Shown: positions 9,867 through 18,922, numbered from the stretch's first letter. The stretch is DNA of 64,000 nucleotides from JAACFF01 sp963807975 (GCA_963807975.1 CAWEDV010000006.1:62001-126000), one strand, 5' to 3'. The notes: generated by a model not told the origin, from the letters alone. Numbers and translations: made by a program.

Positions 9867-10157
9867 TCAAGACCTCTCGCCAGTCTCCCAAATCAAAACC
9901 CCGCGATCTGTCAGCTCATCACAAAAGGCCAGCAAGTCTGATTGTGCTTGTCGATCAGAGACTTGGAAATTAGCGACAAGATAATCTTCCACTTCCGCAG
10001 GGCTTTTTCCATCAACAAGCTGCTGCCAGATAATGGTGCCCACGCGATTCAGCACGCGCACTTCCCCAACCTTTGGAGAAACTACCACGGCATTGTCATC
10101 TAAAAGCCGCCAAATCAGATCTGGGGCAAGCTTGAGGGTTCGTGACGGGGTGCTCAT
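9867..10157 (-). CDS. PqqD-family protein (RiPP-recognition-element fold)
   Basis: This 96-residue protein covers the whole PqqD domain (PF05402). It has an N-terminal hairpin (WRLLDDNAVVVSPKVGEVRVLN), then GTIIWQQLVDGKSPAEVEDYL and a winged-helix end (LLAFCDELTDRGVLIW). PqqD proteins usually hold a precursor peptide for a radical SAM enzyme. No radical SAM gene or precursor peptide is visible here, so this is an orphan copy inside a polysaccharide locus; similar orphans accompany capsule and exosortase loci in other bacteria. Its start overlaps the upstream FN3-like gene's stop by 4 bp, indicating coupled translation. Confidence 0.8.
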   Translation of the reverse strand: MSTPSRTLKLAPDLIWRLLDDNAVVVSPKVGEVRVLNRVGTIIWQQLVDGKSPAEVEDYLVANFQVSDRQAQSDLLAFCDELTDRGVLIWETGERS

Positions 10158-10651
10158 CGCTTTCTTTTCTCCTTCAGGTCCAATCCAAATATCACCAACC
10201 CGAAAAGGGCACTAAAAACCGCCAGACCAACTGCCCACCATGTGTTATCGGGAACTGGATACTGCATAATCTCATCTGTATAGCGATTCTGCCGACCATC
10301 AGACTCAATTTCTTCGAGAAGGTAGTAATAGGTTTTTCCCGCTTCGACGTTTTGGTCGACAAAAGAATATTGCGCACCCGAGACTGGTCCTCCCTTGCTG
10401 TCAATGAATTGGTCTTTGTTGATAAGGATGTACTCATTGTCAGGGTCGCTGCTTCGATATACATTGAAGCCTACTGTTCCCTGCTCAGTTGCCGTTTCCC
10501 AAGTGATTTCTATTTTCGCTGTATCTGAAAAGTGATAGACCAATAAGGCAACTGCTAATAACAGCCACATGAAACCTATGCCTATCCGAAGGACGCCGGA
10601 CATGCTTTTGTCTGCTTTAGGCAGCGGCATCGTGTGACTGTCTTGACCCAA
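10154..10651 (-). CDS. Membrane-anchored FN3-like protein, hypothetical
   Basis: This 165-residue protein has an N-terminal hydrophobic segment at about 20-42, one beta domain at about 47-128 and a C-terminal transmembrane helix at about 135-157 with a basic tail (LKEKRKR). The domain shows KIEITWETATEQGTVGFNVY, GGPVSG and TYYYLLEEIESDG. It is recognisably related to the domain of the 358-residue protein at 5490-6566. No catalytic motif is seen. Position between the BY-kinase (7 bp) and PqqD (4-bp overlap) ties it to the same transcript. A scaffold or surface-display role is only a guess. Confidence 0.65.
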   Translation of the reverse strand: MGQDSHTMPLPKADKSMSGVLRIGIGFMWLLLAVALLVYHFSDTAKIEITWETATEQGTVGFNVYRSSDPDNEYILINKDQFIDSKGGPVSGAQYSFVDQNVEAGKTYYYLLEEIESDGRQNRYTDEIMQYPVPDNTWWAVGLAVFSALFGLVIFGLDLKEKRKR

Positions 10652-10658
10652 AGTATCC

Positions 10659-12284
10659 TCAGCTTGTCGTGGTCACTTGATCCTTGGAGCTTATCCGCCG
10701 CTTCTTTCCACGTTTCTTCCCGTCGCGAGTGTAGGTATTGTAGTACTGGTAGTAGTAATAAGAACCGTGACTTGGCTTAATGCGGTTCAATACGACACCT
10801 AACGTATGAGCATTGGTCTTCTTAATCAATTCTGCTGCACGTGTAAGCGTGTCGCGGCGGGTTTTACCAACATGAACCACAAACAGTGTCCCATCTGTTT
10901 TGGGCGCCAATACAGCAGCGTCGGTGACGGTTAAGACGGGTGGTGTGTCAAAGACAAGGATATCAGCTTCATTTTTTAGCTCGTCGATAAGCTGGACCAT
11001 TCGTTGCGAGCTGAGAATCTCCGCCGGATTTGGCGGAATTGGACCGCTGGAAAGAACGCGAAGGCCACGAATTTTGGTGTTTTGCAGATGAAATGAAACG
11101 GGAGTCTCATTATCAAGCAAAGCAGTTGTGAGACCTCGGTTGTTTCCTACGGACAAGATCTTATGCTGGACGGGTCGTCGAAGATCTGAGTCAATGACGA
11201 CAACTCTTTTTCCTGCTTGGGCCATGACAATAGCCAGATTTGCGGCAGTGGTCGATTTGCCTTCTCCAGGGGATCCGCTGGTGACCAAAATGCTGCGCAA
11301 TTCACCGTCGATGGCTGCAAAACCAAGATTGGTACGCAAAACGCGATATGCCTCTGACAAAGGATCGCGAGGTCTTAGAAAGGCGATAATACTGTCACTA
11401 GGATCACTGGCTTTTATTTGGGCAATAGCACCTAGAGATGAAAGTCCGGTATCAGCCAGGACCTGATCTTGATTCTTGACAGTGTCATCCAAATATTCGA
11501 TCAAGAAAATAATGCCGACCGCAACCAAGGCACCGGCGATGACGGCAAGTACCGTGTTGGTTATCGTCCTGGGCCTAATGGGAATTATGGATGATTTGGC
11601 AGACTCGATTGGTACAATATTGCTGCTTTCTTTTGCCTGTTCTTGTTGAAGGTCGTTCAGACTAGTGAAGGCGTCGGTATAGCGAATTTGCGCCTCATTG
11701 AGGGTCGTTTGCAGCCGGGTCAAGTCAGCATTCTGTTCGGCGGTTTCTACCTCGCCCAAATTCCTTATGTCGCTATTTAACAATTCGATCTCTGCGACGA
11801 TAGATTCCATGCGTGCTTGCCAAGTGGCAATTGGTTCGGCATAACGCAAACTCTCGCGTGCCTGATTTACGTCTATGAACACATCGCCTACTGTGTTTGC
11901 AATTAGTGCTGCTCGTTCTGGATCAATATCCTCGACTCTAATGATCAAAATCTGCGTGTCTGCTGGTGCATTTACGGAAACCATCGACCTTAGATCTTTT
12001 ACCGATAAAGGCAATTGCAGCCTGATGATAGTCTCTTCGAGAACAGGTCTGGCGGTTGCAATTTCAACATATGTTTGAGCCAACTTTTGCTCTGTCAATA
12101 GTTGTGAGTATTCGTTGGCGTTACTGCTACCCGGTGCTTCGTCGATGAGATATCGCGCGGCAGCACTGTATATCGGTGTCATATTACTGCTAATAAAATA
12201 GGCAGCCACACCGGCAACAATCGCTCCCAATATGATTAACCACGCCCATCGCTTGAGCACTCCTAAATACCTTTTGAGTTCCAT
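10659..12284 (-). CDS. Wzz-type chain-length regulator fused to BY-type tyrosine kinase
   Basis: This 541-residue protein carries an N-terminal Wzz domain with transmembrane helices near 12-32 and 243-262, and a periplasmic coiled region between them. The C-terminal half is a bacterial tyrosine kinase domain with Walker A (TSGSPGEGKS, about 336-344), Walker A' (VVVIDSDLRRP, about 361-371), Walker B (ILVFDTPPV) and a Tyr-rich tail (GSYYYYQYYNTYT, about 510-524) that would be autophosphorylated. Such fused proteins control export and chain length of exopolysaccharide through cycles of tail phosphorylation. It heads the visible polysaccharide operon after a small membrane protein. No cognate phosphatase is seen nearby. 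Confidence 0.92.
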   Translation of the reverse strand: MELKRYLGVLKRWAWLIILGAIVAGVAAYFISSNMTPIYSAAARYLIDEAPGSSNANEYSQLLTEQKLAQTYVEIATARPVLEETIIRLQLPLSVKDLRSMVSVNAPADTQILIIRVEDIDPERAALIANTVGDVFIDVNQARESLRYAEPIATWQARMESIVAEIELLNSDIRNLGEVETAEQNADLTRLQTTLNEAQIRYTDAFTSLNDLQQEQAKESSNIVPIESAKSSIIPIRPRTITNTVLAVIAGALVAVGIIFLIEYLDDTVKNQDQVLADTGLSSLGAIAQIKASDPSDSIIAFLRPRDPLSEAYRVLRTNLGFAAIDGELRSILVTSGSPGEGKSTTAANLAIVMAQAGKRVVVIDSDLRRPVQHKILSVGNNRGLTTALLDNETPVSFHLQNTKIRGLRVLSSGPIPPNPAEILSSQRMVQLIDELKNEADILVFDTPPVLTVTDAAVLAPKTDGTLFVVHVGKTRRDTLTRAAELIKKTNAHTLGVVLNRIKPSHGSYYYYQYYNTYTRDGKKRGKKRRISSKDQVTTTS

Positions 12285-12308
12285 AAGCTGCTCCTGCTCT
12301 AAATAAAA

Positions 12309-12584
12309 TTATCTGTACAGGCCAATAAAAAAAACGAAAGCAAGTAATGTAACTGCACCCCACAAAACCAATTCCCAGGTTGCTTGGCTGCTTCCAGCCA
12401 GTCCAATACCGACAAAGACCAGACTCAGCCATGCGGGTTTGAGAAAACCAGGTTCGCTCAACTGCAGCCGCAGTTGGCGACTATTTTGCCCCGCTAACCA
12501 GTAGTGATAGCTGAAGGCTGCCAGCAATAATGCCAAGCCCATTAGCCAAAAACTATTGAATATGAGGGACTGCCAGTTGATCAT
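12309..12584 (-). CDS. Small three-helix membrane protein, hypothetical
   Basis: The 91 residues form three hydrophobic segments: about 7-28, 48-63 and 68-88. A polar loop between the first two (QNSRQLRLQLSEPGF) sits near the membrane. I do not recognise a family. It lies 24 bp upstream of the Wzz/BY-kinase on the same strand and is likely the first gene of that transcript. The 277 bp to the divergent radA gene hold the promoters of both; I saw no strong consensus there. Confidence 0.55.
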   Translation of the reverse strand: MINWQSLIFNSFWLMGLALLLAAFSYHYWLAGQNSRQLRLQLSEPGFLKPAWLSLVFVGIGLAGSSQATWELVLWGAVTLLAFVFFIGLYR

Positions 12585-12861
12585 TATGGTAAGTATAACA
12601 CAAGCTTTGTAGAGTAGGCAGAAAAATGACGTGAAAGTTTAATCAGGCCGATTTCTGCACTATCTAATATGAATATTTCTGCGCCCGCAAGTAGGCTGCC
12701 TTCAGCGAGAATGCCTGATGCGGCTGGACATGGAGGCCAGTAATTGGCACATATTTGAGATTTTGCTTGCTTGAAAATGTTGACAGCTTCTAAGGTAAAT
12801 GATCGCCATTGAGGCAACTCCTTGTATACTCATACTTATATCTTTAAGCAATAGGTGTCCT

Positions 12862-14241
12862 ATGGCAAAGAAGCGCTCCCAATTTGTATGCCAGAACTGT
12901 GGTCGTATCACTCCTGCCTATATGGGTAAATGCCCGCGTTGTGGTCAGTTTGATACGATGCAGGAAGAAATAGTTGCCGATCCGGAACGGTCCGGAGGGC
13001 AAGCAGGCACAATTCGGGTCGACAGTAAACCAGTTCGTCTTACCGAGGTATCTTCTGATGCTATCGACCGGCTAAAATTACCATTGGTTGAGTTTTCTCG
13101 TGTGCTGGGTGGGGGGATGGTTCCCGGATCGCTCATCCTTGTCGGTGGTGATCCAGGAATTGGTAAGTCGACTCTGCTGCTCGAGGTCGCTTCCATGATG
13201 GCCGATCAATACGGTTCGACACTCTATGTATCGGGGGAAGAAAGCGCCAGGCAGATCAAGATGCGTGCTGACCGCCTGGGCCTGCAGGCAAAGGATCTTT
13301 TTTTGGTAACTGAGACCAATCTAGAGGCAATCTTGGAACATGTGACAACGATCAAACCCCATTTGCTGATCGTGGACAGTATTCAAACGACTTACGCCGA
13401 GAACTCAAGATCGGCGGCAGGAAGCGTTAGTCAAGTTCGGCAATGTGCTGCTCGGTTTCAAGAGTTGGCCAAAGAATCAGGGGTCGTCGTTTTTCTGGTA
13501 GGCCACGTGACTAAAGAGGGGGCGATTGCCGGGCCTCGTGTTTTGGAACATATTGTGGATACGGTGTTGTACCTGGAAGGAGATCAATTCCATCGATACC
13601 GCCTGCTGCGTAGTGTCAAAAACCGGTTCGGGGCGACCAGCGAAGTTGGCGTGTTCGAGATGGTTGAAAAGGGTATGGCGGAAGTGACCAATCCCTCCGA
13701 AGCTTTTTTGGCAGAACGCCAGGTCAACGCACCAGGCTCAGCAATTGCTGTTACGTTGGAGGGGACACGGCCGTTGTTGGTGGAAATTCAAGCCCTGGCC
13801 AGCTCGACATCGTTTCCTAACCCAAGACGGACAGCAAATGGCATTGACTACAATCGCCTGCTTCTATTGACCGCTGTGCTCAGCCGCCGCGTACGTATGC
13901 CCCTCCATGATAAAGACGTGTTCGTCAATGTTGTCGGAGGTTTACAGATCAAGGAGCCTGCGGCCGATATGGCAGTCGCTCTGGCTATCGCCAGCAGCGT
14001 GCGCGACCGGCCCATCCATGCCGATATAGCTGCCATAGGTGAAGTTGGATTAAGCGGAGAACTGCGGGCAGTTAGCCAGCTAGAGGCGCGGCTAAAAGAG
14101 GCACGGAAGCTTGGTTTTCGGCGCTGCATTATCCCTCGAACGCCGCGACGCCGGACCTTCAGACTGCCCGATGGTTTGGAAGCTGTTACCTGCCAGAACT
14201 TGGCCGAGGCATTCGATGCGGCACTCATAAAAAAAGGTTAG
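12862..14241 (+). CDS. radA: DNA repair protein RadA
   Basis: RadA is a RecA-like branch-migration ATPase of recombinational repair. The ATG at 12862, preceded by AGGTG, gives 459 residues; an earlier in-frame start would add an unlikely 21-residue leader. The N-terminal zinc finger is Cys10-Cys13-Cys24-Cys27, typical of the family. Walker A is GGDPGIGKST at about 95-104, and the RadA-specific KNRFG motif is present (SVKNRFGATSE). The C-terminal Lon-protease-like domain (about 280-455) is intact. It faces the GH99-like gene, with only 8 bp between the two stop codons. Confidence 0.96.
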   Translation: MAKKRSQFVCQNCGRITPAYMGKCPRCGQFDTMQEEIVADPERSGGQAGTIRVDSKPVRLTEVSSDAIDRLKLPLVEFSRVLGGGMVPGSLILVGGDPGIGKSTLLLEVASMMADQYGSTLYVSGEESARQIKMRADRLGLQAKDLFLVTETNLEAILEHVTTIKPHLLIVDSIQTTYAENSRSAAGSVSQVRQCAARFQELAKESGVVVFLVGHVTKEGAIAGPRVLEHIVDTVLYLEGDQFHRYRLLRSVKNRFGATSEVGVFEMVEKGMAEVTNPSEAFLAERQVNAPGSAIAVTLEGTRPLLVEIQALASSTSFPNPRRTANGIDYNRLLLLTAVLSRRVRMPLHDKDVFVNVVGGLQIKEPAADMAVALAIASSVRDRPIHADIAAIGEVGLSGELRAVSQLEARLKEARKLGFRRCIIPRTPRRRTFRLPDGLEAVTCQNLAEAFDAALIKKG

Positions 14242-14249
14242 ATTCCCCG

Positions 14250-16142
14250 CTAGCGGCGCAAGAAATGGAGCACGCCCCCGGCCAGAGCCAGTACTCCCGC
14301 GATCACTATGACTATGGGCAGCCAGCGGTTGTCTGGTGCTTCTGATGCGGATGATGATGGGGGGGCTGGAGCAGTGGCTTGCGCCTCAGTTATTTGTATG
14401 ACGCTCGTCGGCGATGATACTGCGGCCGTTTCTGTAGGTTCAGGAGTCACCGTTGGCGTCATTGTAGGGGATGCGATTTCCACAGGTAGATCCGTCGATC
14501 CACCGATTTCTTCCGGTAATGGCTGAAAACCAACGGTCACTTCCTGCCCAAGCTGCAAGACGCTGGACTCGTCAAGCTCGCTCATTTCAAAGAACTGCTC
14601 AAGCGTCATATCGTAGGTGGCAGCGATGGCGTAGAAAGAATCCCCTGCGGCAACGGTATGAATAATCGTGCCGTCAGGCCGCACGCGTGCTGCTGGAAAA
14701 CCTTCAAGAGGAACCGAACCATCGGGCAGCACACTGTAGCCAAGCAGAAGTTCTTGACCAACTTGTAGAACAGAAGTGTCCGTCAGATCGTTATAGCGAT
14801 ATAGCTCACTCAGCTTAAGGTTAAAGCGTTCCGCAACAAGGCTCAGAGAATCACCCCCCTGCACGGTGTAGATGATCTTGCCTTCCGGCTGCGCCGTAGG
14901 TGATGCCACTGGTGATGGAGTAGGCGTTACTGTAGGCGTTGCCGTTGCCGTTGCCGTTGCCGCAGGCGGTGGTGTGCTATTGGGCAATGGCGTTGTGTCG
15001 AGCGTCTGGTCATCGCTTGCGGATGGTTCAGAATCGACCAGCGGCGTGGGTTCAATTGTGCTTTCTGTGGCTGCCGGTTCAGCCGGAGGCGCAGGTGGAG
15101 GCGCAGGTGGAGGCGCCGCTATGCTGCCACTCTTGAAGCCCGCGCTCAATTGGGCTGTCAGGTCGAGATAAGTTCGACCGAACTCGACGCTGGGCTCAAT
15201 ATTGCTGCCTTCGGGCCACTCGTTGAAAGAGGTTATGATCAGCATATCAGGTGCGCTGGCGGCGGCGCCGGCGAAACTTGATTGGTAATATGATCCGCCC
15301 ACGCGGTCCCGGAAAAAGGCGCGTTCGCCCCGACCTAATAATGTATCGTTCCACCCTGCCATCGCTGTGGCTACCCAATACTTAAAGCTGCCATAGGTGG
15401 CTGCTGCAGCTCTTGTGTTGCTGCCCCATGCTGCTGCTGTGCCTGCTGGATCGGCCGACCAGGCAGTATTGTAAAGATGTAGGCCATCAAAACTGCTTAG
15501 ATAGGCCGTGTTCGTCCCTTCTGCTATCCAGATCGTATTGTGTCCGGGATCAACTGCGGCGCGAATCGCGTCCCATTCACCTGGGCTGAGCAGCCAGTTA
15601 GCCCAAAAAAAGATGACCGGTTTTCCATCGACGCGCAGGTAGGCGGGATGGTTGGCATGGGTGGCCAACAAGGTCTGCAGCGCACTGATACGGTCGGCAT
15701 TACTAGAAAGAAATGGGCTGCCCGTTTCGAAATCGACCGCCGCTTTAAACCCGCTGCCTGCAGCGATATTCAGCAAGGCCTGGAAATTGGTTTCCGTTTG
15801 GTTATTTTCAATCTGCGGGCCGTACCAGCTTTGCACAAAGCCATCAATGCCTGCCGATTGGGCCTCGCCAACATGCCTCTGAATCGTGCCCGCATCGGTA
15901 GAATAATAGGGCGCTGGTGGTTGGTAAGGTGTCAGACTTGGGCCAAATGAACCGGGGCTGAACCAAGCATAATAGAATGCCAATACAAGCTTCGTTTGGC
16001 CCTGGGCATGTGTTTGGGGTGTGCTTATTAGGCCCAGGAATAGAACCAGCGCCGCGAAAGCGACTGTTAGGAGCAGTTGTTTTAGAACTTTCAATCTGAA
16101 GATTTGATGCAATAGACCCAACCCAATTGGCCACAGAGCCAT
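14250..16142 (-). CDS. GH99-like surface glycoside hydrolase with two LysM domains
   Basis: This 630-residue protein has a signal peptide or N-terminal anchor at about 20-47. A GH71/99-like barrel (about 50-340) shows LVLAFYYAWFSPGSFG, DGFVQSWYGP, VIFFWANW and the family's ITSFNEWPEGSNIEP. A Pro/Ala- and Thr/Pro-rich linker follows. Two LysM domains lie at about 425-470 (YTVQGGDSLSLVAERFN) and 490-535 (HTVAAGDSFYAIAATYD), and a C-terminal transmembrane helix ends in HFLRR. The barrel resembles endo-alpha-mannosidase-type enzymes, and LysM domains bind N-acetylglucosamine polymers such as peptidoglycan. The enzyme would sit on the cell surface. The exact linkage cleaved is unknown. Confidence 0.82.
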   Translation of the reverse strand: MALWPIGLGLLHQIFRLKVLKQLLLTVAFAALVLFLGLISTPQTHAQGQTKLVLAFYYAWFSPGSFGPSLTPYQPPAPYYSTDAGTIQRHVGEAQSAGIDGFVQSWYGPQIENNQTETNFQALLNIAAGSGFKAAVDFETGSPFLSSNADRISALQTLLATHANHPAYLRVDGKPVIFFWANWLLSPGEWDAIRAAVDPGHNTIWIAEGTNTAYLSSFDGLHLYNTAWSADPAGTAAAWGSNTRAAAATYGSFKYWVATAMAGWNDTLLGRGERAFFRDRVGGSYYQSSFAGAAASAPDMLIITSFNEWPEGSNIEPSVEFGRTYLDLTAQLSAGFKSGSIAAPPPAPPPAPPAEPAATESTIEPTPLVDSEPSASDDQTLDTTPLPNSTPPPAATATATATPTVTPTPSPVASPTAQPEGKIIYTVQGGDSLSLVAERFNLKLSELYRYNDLTDTSVLQVGQELLLGYSVLPDGSVPLEGFPAARVRPDGTIIHTVAAGDSFYAIAATYDMTLEQFFEMSELDESSVLQLGQEVTVGFQPLPEEIGGSTDLPVEIASPTMTPTVTPEPTETAAVSSPTSVIQITEAQATAPAPPSSSASEAPDNRWLPIVIVIAGVLALAGGVLHFLRR

Positions 16143-16221
16143 CTTAACCCAAGAAAAAATAAGTAGAACTTGAGTAAGAAACCACTGCGAGGCTGATATT
16201 TCAAAGAATTCCCAATTTTCC

Positions 16222-16249
16222 TTGTAGAAAGCGGGGATTGTGCTATTAT
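16222..16249 (+). promoter_or_regulatory. Candidate promoter of the rpsF-ssb-rpsR operon
   Basis: TTGTAG (16222-16227) and TATTAT (16244-16249) are spaced by 16 bp, followed by a leader of about 115 nt. The leader holds GTTG/CAAC and CTTGG/CCAAG inverted repeats. Many bacteria autoregulate this operon through S6:S18 binding to the leader, but I did not resolve that motif. Confidence 0.45.
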
Positions 16250-16372
16250 CCTCAACTCGTTGCTCAGCAACATAACAATTGAATAGTTGTTAATGTACGC
16301 TGTTTTCCGCTCTTGGCAGGACCAAGGGCAAAACTCGCCAGAGTAATTCCAAGGAAAGGAGGTTATTGCAAC

Positions 16373-16666
16373 GTGCGAGAATACGAAGTTACGATCATTA
16401 TCCAATCACAGTTAGAAGAAGAAGAGCGCGCCAAGTTAATTGAGCGAATCAGTGAGCTGTTGGTGCCTGGAGCTGCCGAGGAAGACGAGCCCGCTATTGA
16501 TGAGTGGGGCATGCGCCGTATGGCATATCCAATTCAGAAGAATACCGAAGGGTATTACGTTTTGTATGACACTCGTCTCGATGCATCCCGCATTCCAGAA
16601 ATTGAACGCAGTATGCAGTATATGGAGGACGTCTTACGTTATCTAGTTATTCGCAAAGAGAGCTAG
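16373..16666 (+). CDS. rpsF: 30S ribosomal protein S6
   Basis: S6 is a small-subunit protein that binds 16S rRNA together with S18. The 97-residue product has YEVTIIIQSQLEEEE, WGMRRMAYPIQKNTEGYYVL and DVLRYLVIR, all standard S6 positions. I chose the GTG at 16373 because a strong AGGAGG (16357-16362) lies about 10 bases upstream and the protein then matches the usual S6 N-terminus (VREYEV); a longer upstream reading adds a non-homologous leader. It is followed by ssb 20 bp later and by rpsR, the common bacterial order. Confidence 0.95.
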   Translation: MREYEVTIIIQSQLEEEERAKLIERISELLVPGAAEEDEPAIDEWGMRRMAYPIQKNTEGYYVLYDTRLDASRIPEIERSMQYMEDVLRYLVIRKES

Positions 16667-16686
16667 GAACGGGATTCACTGGGGCC

Positions 16687-17043
16687 ATGGATAAAGGGCT
16701 CAACAAGGTCATGTTGATTGGCCGGGTGGACGCTGATCCGGAGATCCGGCAGACGCCAAACGGCCGTCAAATTGCGTCATTTGCCCTGGCGACGCCGCGT
16801 AGTTGGGTATCGTCGTCGGGCGAACGGCACGAGGAGACCGAGTGGTTCAGCGTGGTTGCATGGGGAGCACTGGCCGAGATTTGCGAAAACTTATTATTTA
16901 AGAACCAGCAAGTCTATGTTGAAGGCCGGCTGCAAACCCGGCGCTGGGAAGATAACCAGGGACGGGCCCATTTTCGGACCGAAGTCGTGGCCCAGGATAT
17001 CATCGCGTTGTCTTCTAGAACTGGTGTAGATTCAATAGACTAG
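16687..17043 (+). CDS. ssb: Single-stranded DNA-binding protein
   Basis: This 118-residue OB-fold protein has NKVMLIGRVDADPEIRQTPN, FALATPR, EETEWFSVVAWG and QVYVEGRLQTRRWED. It coats single-stranded DNA in replication, recombination and repair. It is short: the OB domain ends near residue 108 and the protein finishes in SRTGVDSID, without the usual flexible linker and acidic DDDIPF-like tip that recruits partner proteins. Either this is a minimal second Ssb or the partner-binding tail is degenerate. Its place between rpsF and rpsR is the standard one for the main Ssb. Confidence 0.94.
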   Translation: MDKGLNKVMLIGRVDADPEIRQTPNGRQIASFALATPRSWVSSSGERHEETEWFSVVAWGALAEICENLLFKNQQVYVEGRLQTRRWEDNQGRAHFRTEVVAQDIIALSSRTGVDSID

Positions 17044-17137
17044 CTGGGCTAAACCCTGAGTAATAAAAATACGATTATCAAAAGGGCGAGGATGATCTTT
17101 AGGATAAGCTCGTACCTGCCTTTTCAGGAGAACTGCA

Positions 17138-17413
17138 ATGCAAGGATCAAGAAGTGGAAATAGAGGAAGTGGAGCACCTCGCGGCAGACGTCGCGGTCGT
17201 TTCACGCCGCGCCGGCGCATTTGTGCCTTCTGTGTCGATCATGTCGACTACATTGATTATAAGAATCAAGAGAACTTGAAGCGCTACGTCAACGAATTCG
17301 GCCGTATGAGGCCGCGGCGTCAAACGGGTACGTGCGCCAAGCACCAGCGCCGCTTGGCTACGGCGATCAAGCGCGCACGACACATAGCCCTACTTCCATT
17401 TGTTGCTGACTAA
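17138..17413 (+). CDS. rpsR: 30S ribosomal protein S18
   Basis: This 91-residue protein starts at an ATG preceded by AGGAGA. A basic N-terminal extension (RGRRRGRFTPRRR) precedes the S18 core: ICAFCVDHVDYIDYKNQENLKRYV is condensed here as a CxxC-bearing strand, then GRMRPRRQTGTCAKHQRRLATAIKRARHIALLPF. Cysteines in the CAFC pair and in GTCAKHQ indicate the zinc-binding (C+) form of S18. It partners S6 in the 30S platform. rplI, which often follows, is absent here. Confidence 0.95.
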   Translation: MQGSRSGNRGSGAPRGRRRGRFTPRRRICAFCVDHVDYIDYKNQENLKRYVNEFGRMRPRRQTGTCAKHQRRLATAIKRARHIALLPFVAD

Positions 17414-17469
17414 GTTTATGAATCCCGGTTTTGCCGTTTTGGCAGGAACTTGGGCCAAGTCTACGGAAA

Positions 17470-18840
17470 ATGGCTAAGAAGCAAACAGAAACAGAAACGG
17501 AAAACAGCGGTTCGCGCCGGACACGCAAGGAGATTCTTCGTGATCAAAAACACGAGGAGCAAATGCGTATGGTGCGCATAGCCGCGCTTATAGTTGGTGG
17601 AATTATCCTTTTGGTCTTGATAGTAGCTGTGGTCAATGAATTGCTGATTATGCCCAACCGGAGCGTGGCTACAGTAAACGGAGAACCGGTTACGTTGAGC
17701 GAATGGCAAGAGCGCGTTGAATATGAACGTGCCCAGCGAATCATGACCCTGGAAGACCAGCTTGAAAACTTCAATGGTGATATTGGTCTCATACAGCAGT
17801 TTTCTGGCCAGACCATTATTGAATTGATCAACGAGAATGCTGAAGACCTGGGCGAAGCGGTGCTGGATCGCGTTATCGAAGAAGAGATCATGCGCCAGGA
17901 GATAGAGCAGCGAGGTATGCTGCCTTCGGAAGCTGATGTTGACGAACGCATTGGTGGGTCCTTCAATTATTATGGGGGAGATTCGCCAACACCGTTCCCG
18001 GATCCAACGGAAACTGTGGCGCCAACGCCATCGCTGACGCCTATCCCCGAGGATGGCGCAGAAGTCGTTGAAGCACCCCCAATTGAAGATGCGCCTACCA
18101 GAGAGCTGCAGCCGACACCGACCCCCGTCTCCGCCGAGTCATTCCAACTGGAATACGATGAGGTATTGGCTGATTTCAAAGCCTTGGGCGTTGGTGAAGA
18201 TACCTATCGATCTGTCGTTGAAGGGGCGATCATCACCGAAAGGTTAGTTGATGCGCTGGGCGAAGAGCAGGATCTGCCCAAAGAAGATGAACACGCCAGC
18301 CTATTCTTTTTGGCCTTTAGTGATGAGGCCGAAGCCAACGAGGCTCTGAGCGAAATTGAACAGAGTGATTATCTGTCAGTTTGGAACACTGTTCGCAGCT
18401 TCCCGCCAGATCCTGAGGCGGAAAATCCGAGCACGGCATCAGCCTCCGAGGTCTTATGGCGTACTCGGGACAGCTATGCGGCGAGCTTCGGAGATGAAGT
18501 GACTAGTGAAGTGTTTGACCTGCCGCTAGATACAACGAGTGATGTCCTGGTAATAGCGGGATCGGATGGTGCGCCAGTATACCTTATCATTCAAGTGAGC
18601 GGTCGTGAAATGCGTGAACTCGCTGATGGTGAATATGAAGGGCGTAAACAGCAGCTGCTGCTTGATCTTCTTGATGATGAACGAACGGAAGGTGTAGAGA
18701 TTAGTGCTTTGTGGCGCAGCCGTGTGCCAACTGCTCCTGTTCTCGATCCCAAATTCCGGCAGCCACCTACTCCAGTTCCTGGCAGTGATGAGGCCGGAAC
18801 TGACGCTGGTGGAGCTGACCAAGAATCCACGACACCTTAG
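17470..18840 (+). CDS. Membrane-anchored SurA/PrsA-like foldase (degenerate PPIase)
   Basis: The ATG at 17470 gives a 456-residue protein with a basic cytosolic head, one transmembrane helix at about 36-58 and a SurA-N-like domain: SVATVNGEPVTLSEWQERVEYER, condensed as VATVNGEPVTLSEW, and AVLDRVIEEEIMRQEIEQRG. A Thr/Pro-rich insert sits at about 185-230. The C-terminal part (about 280-430) lies where a parvulin prolyl isomerase domain would be, but I could not identify the usual parvulin active-site residues, so catalysis is doubtful. It ends in a Pro/Gly-rich tail. It is probably an extracytoplasmic chaperone. It follows rpsR by about 56 bp. Confidence 0.7.
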   Translation: MAKKQTETETENSGSRRTRKEILRDQKHEEQMRMVRIAALIVGGIILLVLIVAVVNELLIMPNRSVATVNGEPVTLSEWQERVEYERAQRIMTLEDQLENFNGDIGLIQQFSGQTIIELINENAEDLGEAVLDRVIEEEIMRQEIEQRGMLPSEADVDERIGGSFNYYGGDSPTPFPDPTETVAPTPSLTPIPEDGAEVVEAPPIEDAPTRELQPTPTPVSAESFQLEYDEVLADFKALGVGEDTYRSVVEGAIITERLVDALGEEQDLPKEDEHASLFFLAFSDEAEANEALSEIEQSDYLSVWNTVRSFPPDPEAENPSTASASEVLWRTRDSYAASFGDEVTSEVFDLPLDTTSDVLVIAGSDGAPVYLIIQVSGREMRELADGEYEGRKQQLLLDLLDDERTEGVEISALWRSRVPTAPVLDPKFRQPPTPVPGSDEAGTDAGGADQESTTP

Positions 18841-18871
18841 TTGTTGGTCCATCCTTCAAAAGTATATAATG

Positions 18872-18901
18872 CTCCCGCAGGCAGTTTGCTGTTTGCGGGA
18901 G
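18872..18901 (+). terminator. Hairpin between foldase and TrmH-family gene
   Basis: The arms CTCCCGCA (18872-18879) and TGCGGGAG (18894-18901) form an 8-bp stem followed by ATTTTGAT. It could end the foldase transcript or attenuate the next gene, whose start lies only about 20 bases on. A TATAAT at 18865-18870 just before it may serve as a -10 element. Confidence 0.45.
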
Positions 18902-18922
18902 ATTTTGATCTAGGTGAAGTCG

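Noticed and set aside
12584..12817. Minus-strand 77-residue frame upstream of the Wzz cluster
   Set aside because: No start signal, no similarity, and it fills the divergent promoter region before radA.
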